NCBI GenBank assembly: GCA_023382175.1
Contig: JAMCQB010000152.1
Span: forward strand, 1-34,262
Origin: Nitrospirota bacterium
GTDB lineage: Bacteria; Nitrospirota; Thermodesulfovibrionia; Thermodesulfovibrionales; UBA9159
Length of the DNA stretch: 34,262 nucleotides
Direction: 5' to 3'
The translations under genes and the position numbers were made by a program. Of this stretch, positions 24,345-33,486 are shown piece by piece; position 1 is the first letter of the stretch, and every line of letters begins with the position of its first letter. Below the pieces are notes generated by a model, which saw only the letters and a program-made list of their open reading frames with translations, searched no databases and was not told the origin of the DNA.

Positions 24345-25307
24345 TTATGGAATCAGCACGATCTTTCCGTAGGAGCTGGATTCCATGATCTCATGATGGG
24401 CGCGGGCTGCTTCGGCAAGGGGCATTTCTTTCCCTACCACAGGATTGAGCGAGCCGTTTTCGAGGCCTGCCCCCAGGGCAGCATGGATGCTGAAGAGATC
24501 GCGCTCGGAGGCGTTCATGAGCACCATTCCGAGAATGGCGGCATCCCGCCTCATGGCATCACGGGGGTCTATTTCCACCGTTCCCCTGCTGCCGATAATG
24601 ACCACGCGGCCATTCTGGGCAAGAATGCCGAGGTCTTTTCCGAGGTTCACATTTGCAAGCATTTCGAGGATCACGTCCACACCGTTGCCGCCAGTGAGCT
24701 CGAGAATCCGGCCCATATAATGAGGGGCGTGGTGATCGAAGGCGTGATGGGCTCCCTGTTCTCTCACCAAGCGCCGTCCCTCCTCTGTGCCGCTCGTCCC
24801 GATGACATGCATCCCTGCCGCATGGGCCAGCTGCACTGCGGCTATTCCGACGCCGCCGCTGGCGCCGTGAACAAGAACGACCTCTCCGGGGACTGCCTCT
24901 GCGCGATGGAAGAGGGCACGGTATGCCGCCCCATAGGGCACACTGATCGCAGCCCCCCGGGCAAAGGAAACCTTCTGCGGCAATGGGAATACCCTCGATT
25001 CTTCACAAAGCGTCTTTTCAGCGTACGAACCGCTCACTGTCCCCGCAACATACACCCGTTCACCGATCTTTGCGTGGGTGACGCCTTCTCCCACTGACTC
25101 CACAACCCCTGCACCGTCCATGCCAGGAGTGTAGGGTAACACAGGTTTCAGGGGATAGAGCCCCGAACGGATATAGCAATCCACCGGATTCACCCCTGCT
25201 GCATGGACTTTTACAAGGACCTGCCCGGGACCAGGTTTCGGTTCCTCCACCTCCTCATGCTTCATCACCTCGGGATCGCCAAATTCATGAACACGGACAG
25301 CCTTCAT
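24345..25307 (-). CDS. Zinc-free alcohol dehydrogenase-like NADPH:quinone reductase
   Basis: The 320-residue protein is of the zeta-crystallin/quinone oxidoreductase branch of the medium-chain dehydrogenases. The N-terminal catalytic part has AAGVNPVDCYIRSGLYP, PYTPGMDGAGVVESVGEGV and VYVAGTVSGSYAE. The nucleotide-binding part has VLVHGASGGVGIAAVQLA (AxxGxxG, NADPH type). The structural-zinc cysteines of alcohol dehydrogenases are absent. It probably reduces quinones or enones; the true substrate is unknown. GAAGGAG lies 6-7 bases upstream of the ATG. The cytochrome P460-like gene lies 19 bases upstream on the same strand, so the two may be one transcript. Confidence 0.92.
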   Translation of the reverse strand: MKAVRVHEFGDPEVMKHEEVEEPKPGPGQVLVKVHAAGVNPVDCYIRSGLYPLKPVLPYTPGMDGAGVVESVGEGVTHAKIGERVYVAGTVSGSYAEKTLCEESRVFPLPQKVSFARGAAISVPYGAAYRALFHRAEAVPGEVVLVHGASGGVGIAAVQLAHAAGMHVIGTSGTEEGRRLVREQGAHHAFDHHAPHYMGRILELTGGNGVDVILEMLANVNLGKDLGILAQNGRVVIIGSRGTVEIDPRDAMRRDAAILGMVLMNASERDLFSIHAALGAGLENGSLNPVVGKEMPLAEAARAHHEIMESSSYGKIVLIP

Positions 25308-25326
25308 AATCTGCTCCTTCGCCCTT

Positions 25327-25872
25327 TTATCTCTGAGGATACCCGGTGAATATAAAGTCCTTTGCCTTTACAAGCGTATGGCACTGGTGGCACTCCTGTG
25401 CAAAGGAGGCGTCTTTCCCAAAGGGTGAGAACGTGCCTGTCTTTGCATCATACACAAATCTCGCATATCCCCATCCATTGGTGTCAGGGAATCTCTTTGA
25501 GTCCTTCATGATAAACTCAACCCTCTGGAGAACATCCGGCTCAATGGCAGCGGGAAAAACAGGACTCTTTCTCTCGGACCAGCCGATCTTTACGCTGATC
25601 GACCCATCGGGAAAGGGCTTGCCATTGCCGGGAATGCCTTTCTTATAGGCATTTATCATCACGGTGTTCCCGAGGATAACCCGTAATTCATTCTTATCGG
25701 TCCTGTAGCTCGGAGCGACCACCTGCCAGGTTTCGTATCCCCTGATCTCAGAAAAAAATATTCCGTTCGGCGCTTTCAGTTCATATTTATCCTGCGCCAC
25801 GAGCAGACTGTTTCCCCATACGAAGAGAAAGACCATAAGGATCACGAAGACAGAGACAACATTTCTTTTCAT
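25327..25872 (-). CDS. Cytochrome P460-like periplasmic c-type heme protein
   Basis: The 181-residue product has a signal peptide (NVVSVFVILMVFLFVWGNSLLVA). Near the C-terminus is a single heme c motif CHQCH. The middle resembles the cytochrome P460 family: NGIFFSEIRGYETWQVVAPSYR, LRVILGNTVMINAYKKG, FPDGSISVKIGW and WGYARFVYDAKTG. Classical P460 enzymes oxidise hydroxylamine; many family members in other bacteria have unknown roles, and the catalytic lysine cross-link cannot be judged here. AGGAGGAGG precedes both ATG at 25872 and an in-frame GTG one codon earlier. It is divergent from the tetR gene and just upstream of the oxidoreductase. Confidence 0.85.
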   Translation of the reverse strand: MKRNVVSVFVILMVFLFVWGNSLLVAQDKYELKAPNGIFFSEIRGYETWQVVAPSYRTDKNELRVILGNTVMINAYKKGIPGNGKPFPDGSISVKIGWSERKSPVFPAAIEPDVLQRVEFIMKDSKRFPDTNGWGYARFVYDAKTGTFSPFGKDASFAQECHQCHTLVKAKDFIFTGYPQR

Positions 25873-25987
25873 CACACGTACCTCCTCCTTTTAACTTTCA
25901 ACGGTAAACGCTGTTCCTCCATCACTCTCTCCATACCTCATATCACAAAAAAAAGCCATATGCAAGTTTCAGGTGCTGACCTCTGTG

Positions 25988-26017
25988 TTGACAGGGAAAG
26001 AGACGCCGGGATAAACT
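25988..26017 (+). promoter_or_regulatory. Sigma-70 promoter of the efflux operon
   Basis: TTGACA at 25988-25993 and TAAACT at 26012-26017 are 18 bases apart. Transcription would start near 26024, at the operator palindromes, so a bound repressor would block it. Confidence 0.6.
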
Positions 26018-26022
26018 AAACA

Positions 26023-26607
26023 ATGATTCACGTGAACAAACGTTCAGGAATGGAGTCCAAGAAGAAAATCCTCGTGGCCGCCACAAAGGTATTTTCAGAC
26101 TATGGATACAAGGGCGCGAGCATGAGGATGATCGCAGGGGCTGCAGGCATCAGCATCGGCGGTCTCTATCTCTATTTCAAGAACAAGGAGGACCTCTACG
26201 GGACCCTCATCAGGAACAGGCTGGATGACCTTACCGAAGAGACAAGGGAGACGTTGAGGGACATTCAGGACCCTGCAGAGGCGATGAGCACGTTCATCTC
26301 CATGCGGGTGAAGTATGCGAGGAAGCACAGGGAACTCATCCTCGTGCTGGGAAAGGAACAGGCAATTACTTTCGGACTCAAGGCGAAGAGGAAGTTTTTC
26401 GAGGACCAGAGAAGGGTTATTGAAGAGATCGTCCGTAAGGGGATCACATCGGGCAGGTTCAGGAGCTGTGATGAGAGTGAGGTTGCAAAAATTATCATCT
26501 GTGCGCTGAGGGGATTCATCCTTTCCATGATCGTGGAGCCGGATGCCCTGTTTTCCCATGAGGAGTGCAGCAACCTCATCCTGAAGGGGATACTGGCGAA
26601 AAAGTGA
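26023..26607 (+). CDS. TetR/AcrR-family transcriptional repressor
   Basis: The 194-residue protein has an N-terminal helix-turn-helix (KKKILVAATKVFSDYGYKGASMRMIAGAAGISIGGLYLYFKNKEDLY, given as the region 13-58). A helical ligand domain follows. It probably represses the efflux genes downstream in the same direction and itself. The start is uncertain. ATG at 26023 coincides with the predicted transcription start and would be leaderless. ATG at 26050 (MESKKKI) fits the usual family N-terminus but has AGGA directly adjacent. The ligand is unknown; drugs or lipophilic compounds are typical. The gap of 90 bases to the adaptor gene holds no terminator, so an operon is likely. Confidence 0.92.
   Translation: MIHVNKRSGMESKKKILVAATKVFSDYGYKGASMRMIAGAAGISIGGLYLYFKNKEDLYGTLIRNRLDDLTEETRETLRDIQDPAEAMSTFISMRVKYARKHRELILVLGKEQAITFGLKAKRKFFEDQRRVIEEIVRKGITSGRFRSCDESEVAKIIICALRGFILSMIVEPDALFSHEECSNLILKGILAKK
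26027..26046. promoter_or_regulatory. Overlapping palindromes, probable TetR-family operator
   Basis: TTCACGTGAA (26027-26036) is a perfect 10-base palindrome. It shares its right half with TGAAC-AAAC-GTTCA (26033-26046), a second inverted repeat. Both lie at the predicted transcription start and over the first codons of the tetR frame, which suits self-repression. Confidence 0.6.
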
Positions 26608-26697
26608 GGAACTGATGAGGATGGATGAAAAGACGAAGGTGTTCTTAGAATTGAGAATAAAGCAAGAGATGAATATCGCGGGCATCCGGGGAGGTCA

Positions 26698-27843
26698 ATG
26701 GTGACAAAACAATATTCACATTCTGAAAGAATCAGGACCGTTTTTCATTTCATGCCGCTATTTTTGCTCATGGTATTTCTTTCTTCCTGTTCAGGAAAAG
26801 CGCAGCCACCGAAGAGAGAGGCTGTGCCGGTTACCGCAGCCTCAGTAGTGCAGAAGGCGGTTCCTGTGCAGATACGGGCCATCGGCAATGTTGAGGCCTA
26901 CTCCACTGTGGGGATTAAATCCCAGATTGGGGGGGTGCTTATGAGCGTCCATTTTAAGGAAGGTCAGGACGTCAATAAAGGAGCTCTCCTTTTCATTATT
27001 GACCCCCGCCCCTACGAGGCAGCGCTGAAACAGGCGTTGGCAAACCTTGCAAAGGACAATGCACAACTGGAAAATGCGCGCGAAGAAGTACGCCGCTATG
27101 CAAAGCTTGTGAAAAAAGGGTACGTAGCCCAGGAGCAGTATGATCATATCCGCACCAACGCCGCTGCCCTGGAAGCCACGGCGAATGCAGACAAGGCTGC
27201 TGTGGAAAATGCGCAACTGCAGCTGAAGTACTGCTATATCTACTCACCCATTGCGGGCCGGACAGGAAGTCTCATCTCTTACGAGGGCAATCTGATTAAG
27301 GCAAATGCGGACAACCCCATGGTGGTGATCAACCAGATTCAGCCCATCTACGTGACTTTTTCTGTCCCTGAGCAGTTCCTTGCTGAAACCAAAAAGTTTA
27401 TGGCCATAGAAAACGTAAAGGTTGAGGCTGTTATCGGAAGTGATACCTCACATCCTGTGGAAGGGGTGCTCACCTTTGTGGACAATGCGGTGGACATGAC
27501 CACCGGGACCATAAAGCTTAAAGCGACCTTTGCCAACAAAGAAAAGCGGCTCTGGCCTGGACTGTTTGTGAATGTTGTGGTGACACTCACCACGCAGCCC
27601 AACGCTATAGTCGTGCCCTCACAGGCGATCCAGACAGGACAGAGCGGACAGTATATCTTCATCATCAAGGATGACCTGACCGTGGAATCCCGACCCATAG
27701 TCGGTACCCGTTCCCTTGATGGAGAGACCGTTGTGGAGAAGGGGCTCAAGCCGGGAGAAAAAGTGGTGACTGACGGCCAGCTCAGGCTCGTCCCCGGTGC
27801 AAAGGTAGAGATCAGGAACGGTAGTCAAGGCGGCAAGCCGTGA
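26698..27843 (+). CDS. RND efflux periplasmic adaptor lipoprotein (AcrA/MdtA type)
   Basis: The 381-residue membrane fusion protein links an RND pump to a TolC channel. The signal peptide ends in the lipobox LSSC, so it should be lipid-anchored. The barrel-sandwich (lipoyl) half motif is IGNVEAYSTVGIKSQIGGVLMSVHFKEGQDVNKG, given here as residues about 62-95. A coiled hairpin follows (KQALANLAKDNAQLENAREE to AAVENAQLQLKY), then YIYSPIAGRTG and the beta-barrel part with VDMTTGTIKLKA and VVPSQAIQ. GGGGAGG precedes the ATG. The stop overlaps the GTG start of the pump gene by 4 bases. Confidence 0.95.
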   Translation: MVTKQYSHSERIRTVFHFMPLFLLMVFLSSCSGKAQPPKREAVPVTAASVVQKAVPVQIRAIGNVEAYSTVGIKSQIGGVLMSVHFKEGQDVNKGALLFIIDPRPYEAALKQALANLAKDNAQLENAREEVRRYAKLVKKGYVAQEQYDHIRTNAAALEATANADKAAVENAQLQLKYCYIYSPIAGRTGSLISYEGNLIKANADNPMVVINQIQPIYVTFSVPEQFLAETKKFMAIENVKVEAVIGSDTSHPVEGVLTFVDNAVDMTTGTIKLKATFANKEKRLWPGLFVNVVVTLTTQPNAIVVPSQAIQTGQSGQYIFIIKDDLTVESRPIVGTRSLDGETVVEKGLKPGEKVVTDGQLRLVPGAKVEIRNGSQGGKP

Positions 27844-30800
27844 ACATATCTGAGCTTTTCATCCGCAGGCCCATCATGACCACGCTGGTCATGCTGTCCA
27901 TACTTGTCTTTGGCCTGGCAGCATACAGGCTTCTGCCGGTGAGCGACCTCCCCAATGTGGATTTCCCCACCATCCAGGTGAGCGCCAGCCTGCCCGGTGC
28001 AAGCCCGGAAACCATGGCCTCTGCTGTGGCCACTCCCCTTGAACGCCAGTTTTCAACCATTGCAGGACTTGATTCAATGACATCGACCAACGGACTGGGC
28101 AATACACAGATCACCCTGCAATTCAATCTGAGCAGAAATGTGGATGCTGCAGGTCAGGACGTACAGGCCATGATTGCGAAGGCGGCCAAGCAACTCCCGC
28201 AGAATATGCCGAGCCCCCCGACCTATAACAAGGTAAATCCTGCTGACCAGCCGGTTATCTACCTTTCTCTCAGCTCACCCACACTCCCCCTTTCCACGGT
28301 CTATGAATATGCAGACACCTTCATTGCCCAGCGCATTTCCATGATCAGCGGCGTGGCCCAGGTGCAGGTTTTCGGTGCACAGAAATTTGCGGTGCGCGCG
28401 CAGCTCGACCCCAAGGCCCTTGCCACAAGACAGATCGGCATTGATGAAGTGGGTAAGGCCCTGGAGCAGGGAAATGTGAACCTTCCCACAGGGACGCTGG
28501 AGGGCAGACAGCAGGCTTTTACCATAGAGGCGACCGGACAGCTTTATAATGCAGCGGCCTACCGCCCCCTGATCGTTGCCTATCGTAACGGCAAGCCTGT
28601 CCGCCTTGAAGAACTGGGCAGGGTCATCGACAGCGTCGAAAACAACAAGGTAGCGAACTGGTATAACAATACCCGCGCAGTGGTGCTGGCCATCCAGCGT
28701 CAGCCGGGCACCAACACTGTGGAGGTGGTGGATTCCATCAAGAGCCTCCTCCCGACGTTCCGTGTCCAGATACCCCCTTCGGTCAACCTTGACGTCCTTT
28801 ATGACCGCTCCGTCTCCATCAGGGAGTCGGTCAATGACGTCAAATTCACCCTCGTTCTGACTATCTGCCTTGTGGTAATGGTGATATTCCTTTTCCTTCG
28901 CAATATCTCTGCCACGATCATTCCGAGCCTTGCGCTGCCTTTCTCTATCATCGGCACCTTCGCCGCCATGTACCTGATGAAATTCAGCATAGATAATATC
29001 TCCCTCATGGCCCTGACCCTGTCAGTGGGTTTTGTTGTGGACGATGCCATCGTCATGCTCGAAAATATCGTGCGTCACATAGAAAAGGGCGAAGGGGTCC
29101 TCGAAGCTGCACTTAAGGGCTCCAGAGAAATAGGATTTACCATTTTATCCATGACCATTTCCCTTGTGGCGGTCTTCATACCGGTGCTTTTCATGGGGGG
29201 GATACTGGGGCGAATCCTCCACGAATTCGCCGTGACCATCAGCATGGCGATCCTGATATCAGGATTTGTTTCCCTGACGCTCACCCCCATGCTCAGCAGC
29301 CGTTTTATCCGGCCACCGTCTGCTTCGGAGCGGCACGGCCGCCTTTACCTCTTTATGGAACGCTTCTTTGAGGGGATGCTGCACACCTATGAACGCACTC
29401 TTAAACTGGTACTTGCCTATCGCCGCACTACCCTGGCGGTCACTCTTATACTCACTGTTGCGACAGGTTTTTTGTTCCTGAAAATTCCCATGGGGTTCCT
29501 TCCCTCAGAAGATACCGGGCAGATCTTTGCCTTTACCGAGGCGGCCCAGGGTATTTCCTTTCAAGACATGGTGGAGCACCAGAAAAAACTGGCAGAAATA
29601 GTTGCTCAAGACCCCAATATTGGTTCCTTTATGTCTGCTGTGGGTGCGAGCGGATTCAGTGTGGCGAACAATACAGGCCGCATGTTTATGCGGCTCAAAC
29701 CCCGCAAGGAACGAACACTGAGCGCGGACGAAATTATCCAGGAACTGCGGCCAAAGGTCTCAAAGGTGCCCGGTATCCAGATGTTCATGCAAAACCTCCC
29801 CACCATCCGTATCGGAGGCCAGCTGACCAAGAGCCAGTACCAGTTCACCCTGCAGAGTCCCGAACCTGATGAACTCTACCGGAAGGCTGCGGAGCTGGAA
29901 AGCAAGTTGCGGGCATTGCCGCAGCTGCAGGATGTAACGAGCGACATGCAGATCAAGAACCCCCAGGTGAATATAGAGATAAACCGGGACAGGGCTGCTG
30001 CACTCGGCCTCACAGCGCGGCAGATTGAGGATGCCCTCTATTATGCCTATAGCTCCCGGCAGGTTTCGACCATTTATGCTCCCAACAACCAGTACCAGGT
30101 CATACTGGAACTGGAACCAAAGTACCAGACGGATCCTTCGGCACTCTCAATGCTCTATATCCGCTCAGGCGCGGGACAACTGGTGCCGTTGAATACGGTG
30201 GCGAATCTGACCCGGGACGTCGGCCCTCTCACGGTGAATCACCTCGGCCAGCTTCCCGCAGTCACCATCTCTTTTAACCTCAAGCCGGGAGTAGCACTGG
30301 GTGATGCTGTTCAGATTGTGAATAAGGTCGCACGCTCTATGTTGCCGCAGACTATCAGCACCAGCTTCCAGGGGACTGCCCAGGCTTTCCAGTCATCAAT
30401 GAAAGGACTCTGGATACTGCTGATTATGGCCCTATTGGTCATTTACATCGTGCTGGGGATCCTTTACGAAAGCTTCATCCATCCCCTCACCATCCTTTCG
30501 GGCCTTCCTGCTGCCATGTTCGGAGCATTGATCACCTTGCTGCTCTTTCATAAAGATCTGAACATCTATGCCTTTGTGGGGGTGATCATGCTTCTGGGAA
30601 TAGTCAAGAAGAACGCCATCATGATGATCGACTTTGCCCTGGAGGCTCAGCGGCGTGAAGGGAAGGCACCGCTGGAAGCGATCTATGAAGGCGCCATAAT
30701 ACGTTTCCGGCCCATCATGATGACCACAATGGCTGCACTCATGGGGACCCTGCCCATTGCCATCGGTTTCGGCGCAGGCGCTGAGTCCCGCCGCCCTCTG

Positions 30801-30959
30801 GGCCTGGCGGTTGTCGGTGGCCTGGTCGTTTCCCAGCTTCTGACGCTTTATATAACCCCTGTGGTCTATTACTACATGGACAGGTTCCAGCAGAAGGTGA
30901 GGGACCGGCTTGAGAAACGGCGGAAGAGGGGCGAAGAGAGCAGTATGCAGGCGGGGTAA
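27840..30959 (+). CDS. RND-family multidrug efflux pump (HAE-1, MdtB/AcrB type)
   Basis: The 1039-residue inner-membrane protein is a proton-driven exporter that works as a trimer. The N-terminus is typical (NISELFIRRPIMTTLVMLSIL). The proton-relay aspartates are in TM4, SVGFVVDDAIVMLENI, and the C-terminal half has GIVKKNAIMMIDFALEAQRREG and RPIMMTTMAALMGTLPIA. Two large periplasmic loops and twelve membrane segments fit the family length. Sequence style (PASDLPNVDFPTI-like start, NVDAAGQDVQAMIAKA) is closer to MdtB/MdtC and MuxB than to AcrB. GTG start overlaps the adaptor stop. Substrates cannot be predicted. Confidence 0.97.
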   Translation: MNISELFIRRPIMTTLVMLSILVFGLAAYRLLPVSDLPNVDFPTIQVSASLPGASPETMASAVATPLERQFSTIAGLDSMTSTNGLGNTQITLQFNLSRNVDAAGQDVQAMIAKAAKQLPQNMPSPPTYNKVNPADQPVIYLSLSSPTLPLSTVYEYADTFIAQRISMISGVAQVQVFGAQKFAVRAQLDPKALATRQIGIDEVGKALEQGNVNLPTGTLEGRQQAFTIEATGQLYNAAAYRPLIVAYRNGKPVRLEELGRVIDSVENNKVANWYNNTRAVVLAIQRQPGTNTVEVVDSIKSLLPTFRVQIPPSVNLDVLYDRSVSIRESVNDVKFTLVLTICLVVMVIFLFLRNISATIIPSLALPFSIIGTFAAMYLMKFSIDNISLMALTLSVGFVVDDAIVMLENIVRHIEKGEGVLEAALKGSREIGFTILSMTISLVAVFIPVLFMGGILGRILHEFAVTISMAILISGFVSLTLTPMLSSRFIRPPSASERHGRLYLFMERFFEGMLHTYERTLKLVLAYRRTTLAVTLILTVATGFLFLKIPMGFLPSEDTGQIFAFTEAAQGISFQDMVEHQKKLAEIVAQDPNIGSFMSAVGASGFSVANNTGRMFMRLKPRKERTLSADEIIQELRPKVSKVPGIQMFMQNLPTIRIGGQLTKSQYQFTLQSPEPDELYRKAAELESKLRALPQLQDVTSDMQIKNPQVNIEINRDRAAALGLTARQIEDALYYAYSSRQVSTIYAPNNQYQVILELEPKYQTDPSALSMLYIRSGAGQLVPLNTVANLTRDVGPLTVNHLGQLPAVTISFNLKPGVALGDAVQIVNKVARSMLPQTISTSFQGTAQAFQSSMKGLWILLIMALLVIYIVLGILYESFIHPLTILSGLPAAMFGALITLLLFHKDLNIYAFVGVIMLLGIVKKNAIMMIDFALEAQRREGKAPLEAIYEGAIIRFRPIMMTTMAALMGTLPIAIGFGAGAESRRPLGLAVVGGLVVSQLLTLYITPVVYYYMDRFQQKVRDRLEKRRKRGEESSMQAG

Positions 30960-31011
30960 AATTCGTTATGCTAAAGGTATTATCCGAATAAAAAGAAGTC
31001 AGGAGGGAGCT

Positions 31012-32328
31012 ATGAAAAGGGTTATTCCACTGGTATTATTTTCCATATTCATTATTGCTTCTCAGGGGAGGACGGAAGATATCATTCAGAAGGGCGAACT
31101 GGTCAATCTGGAGCGATGTATCGAGATCGCCTTGATGAGAAACCCTGCCATTGTCGCTGCAAAGAGTACGGTGAACGTCAATGAGAGCAGGGTTGGTGAA
31201 GCCAGGTCAAATTACTATCCGCAGGTGAACTGGACCTCGGGCTACAGCAGGATTTCGCCTGTTTCGACCATCCGTTCCTCGGCCAATGGTTCCACAACGA
31301 GTTTTTCCGGCACTTCAGGAGGCGCGTTCAATCAATATTCCAGCAGCGTCGGTCTCACACAGAACATCTTTGATTTCGGCAAAACGCCGACGCAGGTGAA
31401 GATCCAGAACCTCAATTTCGATTCATCCCTTTCTGATCTTGAAAATGTTTCGCAACAGGTCATTCTGAACGTCAAGCAGGCATATTTCCGGGTTATACAG
31501 GCGAAGTATAACAGGAACGTTACTGAAGATACCGTGAAGCAGACCCAGCAGCACCTCGAACAGGCAAAGGGTTTTTTTGAGGTGGGCACAAGGCCGAAAT
31601 TTGATGTGACAAAGGCTGAGGTGGACCTGAGCAATGCGAAGCTGAACCTGATACGGGCCGAAAACGCCTTCAGGCTGGCCGTGGTGAACCTTAATAACGC
31701 CATGGGTGTCCCTCATGCGCCCGAGTATACTCTTTATGAGGGCGCTCTTCCGTTCCAGAAATACGAGATCACCTTTGAGAATGCCATTGCAAAGGCGTAC
31801 GAAAACAGGCCTGACATAAAGTCCATCGTCGCAAAGAGGCAGGCAGCTGAGCGTTCCGTGGACCTTGCGAAGACAGGTTACTATCCTGTATTGGCAGGCA
31901 ACGCAGCGTACATCTGGTCAGGAGAGAACTTTCCCCTGGATCATGGATGGAATGTGGGCGTGACCCTTTCCTTCCCTCTCTTCAGCGGATTTCTGACAAA
32001 GTATCAGGTGGATGAGGCCAGGGCAAATCTGAATGTTCTCAGGGCCAATGAAGAGACCGTGAGACAGACCATAGTCCTGGATGTTCAGCAGGCGTACCTG
32101 AATCTCAGAGAGGCAGAGGAGAGGGTCCCCACAGCACAGCTTGGTGTACAGCAGGCACAGGAGAATCTGGACATCGCTAACGGGAGATATGCGGCAGGCG
32201 TCGGGAATCCCATTGAGGTTACTGATGCGGAGGTTGCATTGAATAATGCGCGGCTGGCACACATCCAGGCCCTCTATGATTACAAGGTTGCCCAGGCAAG
32301 TCTTGAGAAGGCCATGGGGACAAGATGA
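31012..32328 (+). CDS. TolC-family outer-membrane efflux channel
   Basis: The 438-residue product has a signal peptide (MKRVIPLVLFSIFIIASQG) and two TolC-type repeats rich in Ala, Asn and Gln helices. Recognisable stretches are NLERCIEIALMRNPAI, SVGLTQNIFDFGKT, EVGTRPKFDVTKAEVDLSNA and YAAGVGNPIEVTDAEVALNNA. The ATG at 31012 is chosen because AGGAGGGAGCT directly precedes it and it gives a clean signal peptide; the frame is open upstream into the pump gene. It lies 52 bases after the pump gene, and its stop overlaps the next ATG (ATGA). Its place between an RND set and a MacAB-type set suggests it could serve both. Confidence 0.95.
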   Translation: MKRVIPLVLFSIFIIASQGRTEDIIQKGELVNLERCIEIALMRNPAIVAAKSTVNVNESRVGEARSNYYPQVNWTSGYSRISPVSTIRSSANGSTTSFSGTSGGAFNQYSSSVGLTQNIFDFGKTPTQVKIQNLNFDSSLSDLENVSQQVILNVKQAYFRVIQAKYNRNVTEDTVKQTQQHLEQAKGFFEVGTRPKFDVTKAEVDLSNAKLNLIRAENAFRLAVVNLNNAMGVPHAPEYTLYEGALPFQKYEITFENAIAKAYENRPDIKSIVAKRQAAERSVDLAKTGYYPVLAGNAAYIWSGENFPLDHGWNVGVTLSFPLFSGFLTKYQVDEARANLNVLRANEETVRQTIVLDVQQAYLNLREAEERVPTAQLGVQQAQENLDIANGRYAAGVGNPIEVTDAEVALNNARLAHIQALYDYKVAQASLEKAMGTR

Positions 32329-33485
32329 AGAAGATACTCATTGCCGGCGCAGTTGTAATCGTCCTCGTCGCAATCGTTGCAGCATTCGTTCTCTTCAGGA
32401 ACAAGGGAAGCGAGCCGAAGTACAGGACGGATAAGATTGCGAAGGGTGATATTATCACCACGGTTACTGCGACAGGGACGGTGAATGCCGTGACCACGGT
32501 GCTTGTGGGCACGCAGGTATCCGGGACTATCAAGCAACTGTATGTTGATTTCAATTCGGCTGTGAAAAAGGGCCAGATCATCGCCCAGATAGATCCTGCA
32601 CTTTTCGACGAGCAGGTGGCCCAGGCCAAGGCAAATCTTCTTGCCGCAAAAGCAAACGTGGAAAAGGCTGAGGCAAGCCTTGTGGATGCAAAAAGAACAA
32701 GGGACAGGAACGCGGAACTCTTTGCAAAGAACCTCATCGCACGGAGCGATTTGGACACTGCAGATACAAATTATGAAACGGCAAAGGCGTCGGTGAGCGC
32801 TGCAAAGGCCCAGGTGGCCCAGACAGGTGCCGCCCTCAGAAATGCGCAGACCAATCTCGGATACACAAGGATAGTGTCTCCCGTGGACGGGACGGTTGTT
32901 TCGAGGAATGTTGATGTGGGCCAGACCGTGGCGGCGAGTTTCCAGACGCCGACCCTCTTCACCATTGCCCAGGACCTCACCAAGATGCAGATCGATACCA
33001 GTGTAGACGAAGCGGACATCGGTAAGGTAAAGGTCGGACAGGATGTTGAATTCACCGTAGATGCCTACGCCGACATCACCTTCAGGGGTAAGGTGGGACA
33101 GGTGAGGATCGCCCCCATAACTGTTCAGAACGTGGTCACCTATGATGTGGTAGTTACGGTGGATAATCCCGACTTCAAGCTGAAGCCGGGCATGACAGCC
33201 AATGTATCGATCATTGTGGCGGAAAAGAAGGACATCTTAAGAATACCGAACGCCGCGCTGAGATTCAAACCAGCGGAGAAGACGAAGACGAAACAGCCGC
33301 AGAAGGGCGCGGGTGTCTGGATACTGGAAAACGGCAAACCGAAGCGCCTCCCTGTGACCGTCGGCATCAGTGACGGGAATTTTACGGAGCTTGTCGGCGG
33401 AGAACTCAGGGAAGGTCAGGACGTGATCGTAGAAGAAGCAGTGGCAAAAACGAAAGGACCGGCATCGGGTCCGAGAATGTTCTGA
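32325..33485 (+). CDS. MacA-like periplasmic adaptor of an ABC efflux system
   Basis: The 386-residue protein has one N-terminal membrane anchor (ILIAGAVVIVLVAIVAAFVLF), a lipoyl half motif (VLVGTQVSGTIKQLYVDFNSAVKKGQIIAQID, residues about 64-95) and a coiled hairpin rich in Ala and Lys. The second lipoyl half follows (LGYTRIVSPVDGTVVSRNVDVGQTV, residues about 175-200). The C-terminal beta-barrel contains DEADIGKVKVGQDVEFTVDAY. These features and the ABC ATPase next door identify a MacA/HlyD-type adaptor. It is anchored by a membrane helix rather than a lipid, unlike the RND adaptor upstream. Confidence 0.94.
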   Translation: MKKILIAGAVVIVLVAIVAAFVLFRNKGSEPKYRTDKIAKGDIITTVTATGTVNAVTTVLVGTQVSGTIKQLYVDFNSAVKKGQIIAQIDPALFDEQVAQAKANLLAAKANVEKAEASLVDAKRTRDRNAELFAKNLIARSDLDTADTNYETAKASVSAAKAQVAQTGAALRNAQTNLGYTRIVSPVDGTVVSRNVDVGQTVAASFQTPTLFTIAQDLTKMQIDTSVDEADIGKVKVGQDVEFTVDAYADITFRGKVGQVRIAPITVQNVVTYDVVVTVDNPDFKLKPGMTANVSIIVAEKKDILRIPNAALRFKPAEKTKTKQPQKGAGVWILENGKPKRLPVTVGISDGNFTELVGGELREGQDVIVEEAVAKTKGPASGPRMF

Positions 33486-33486
33486 T

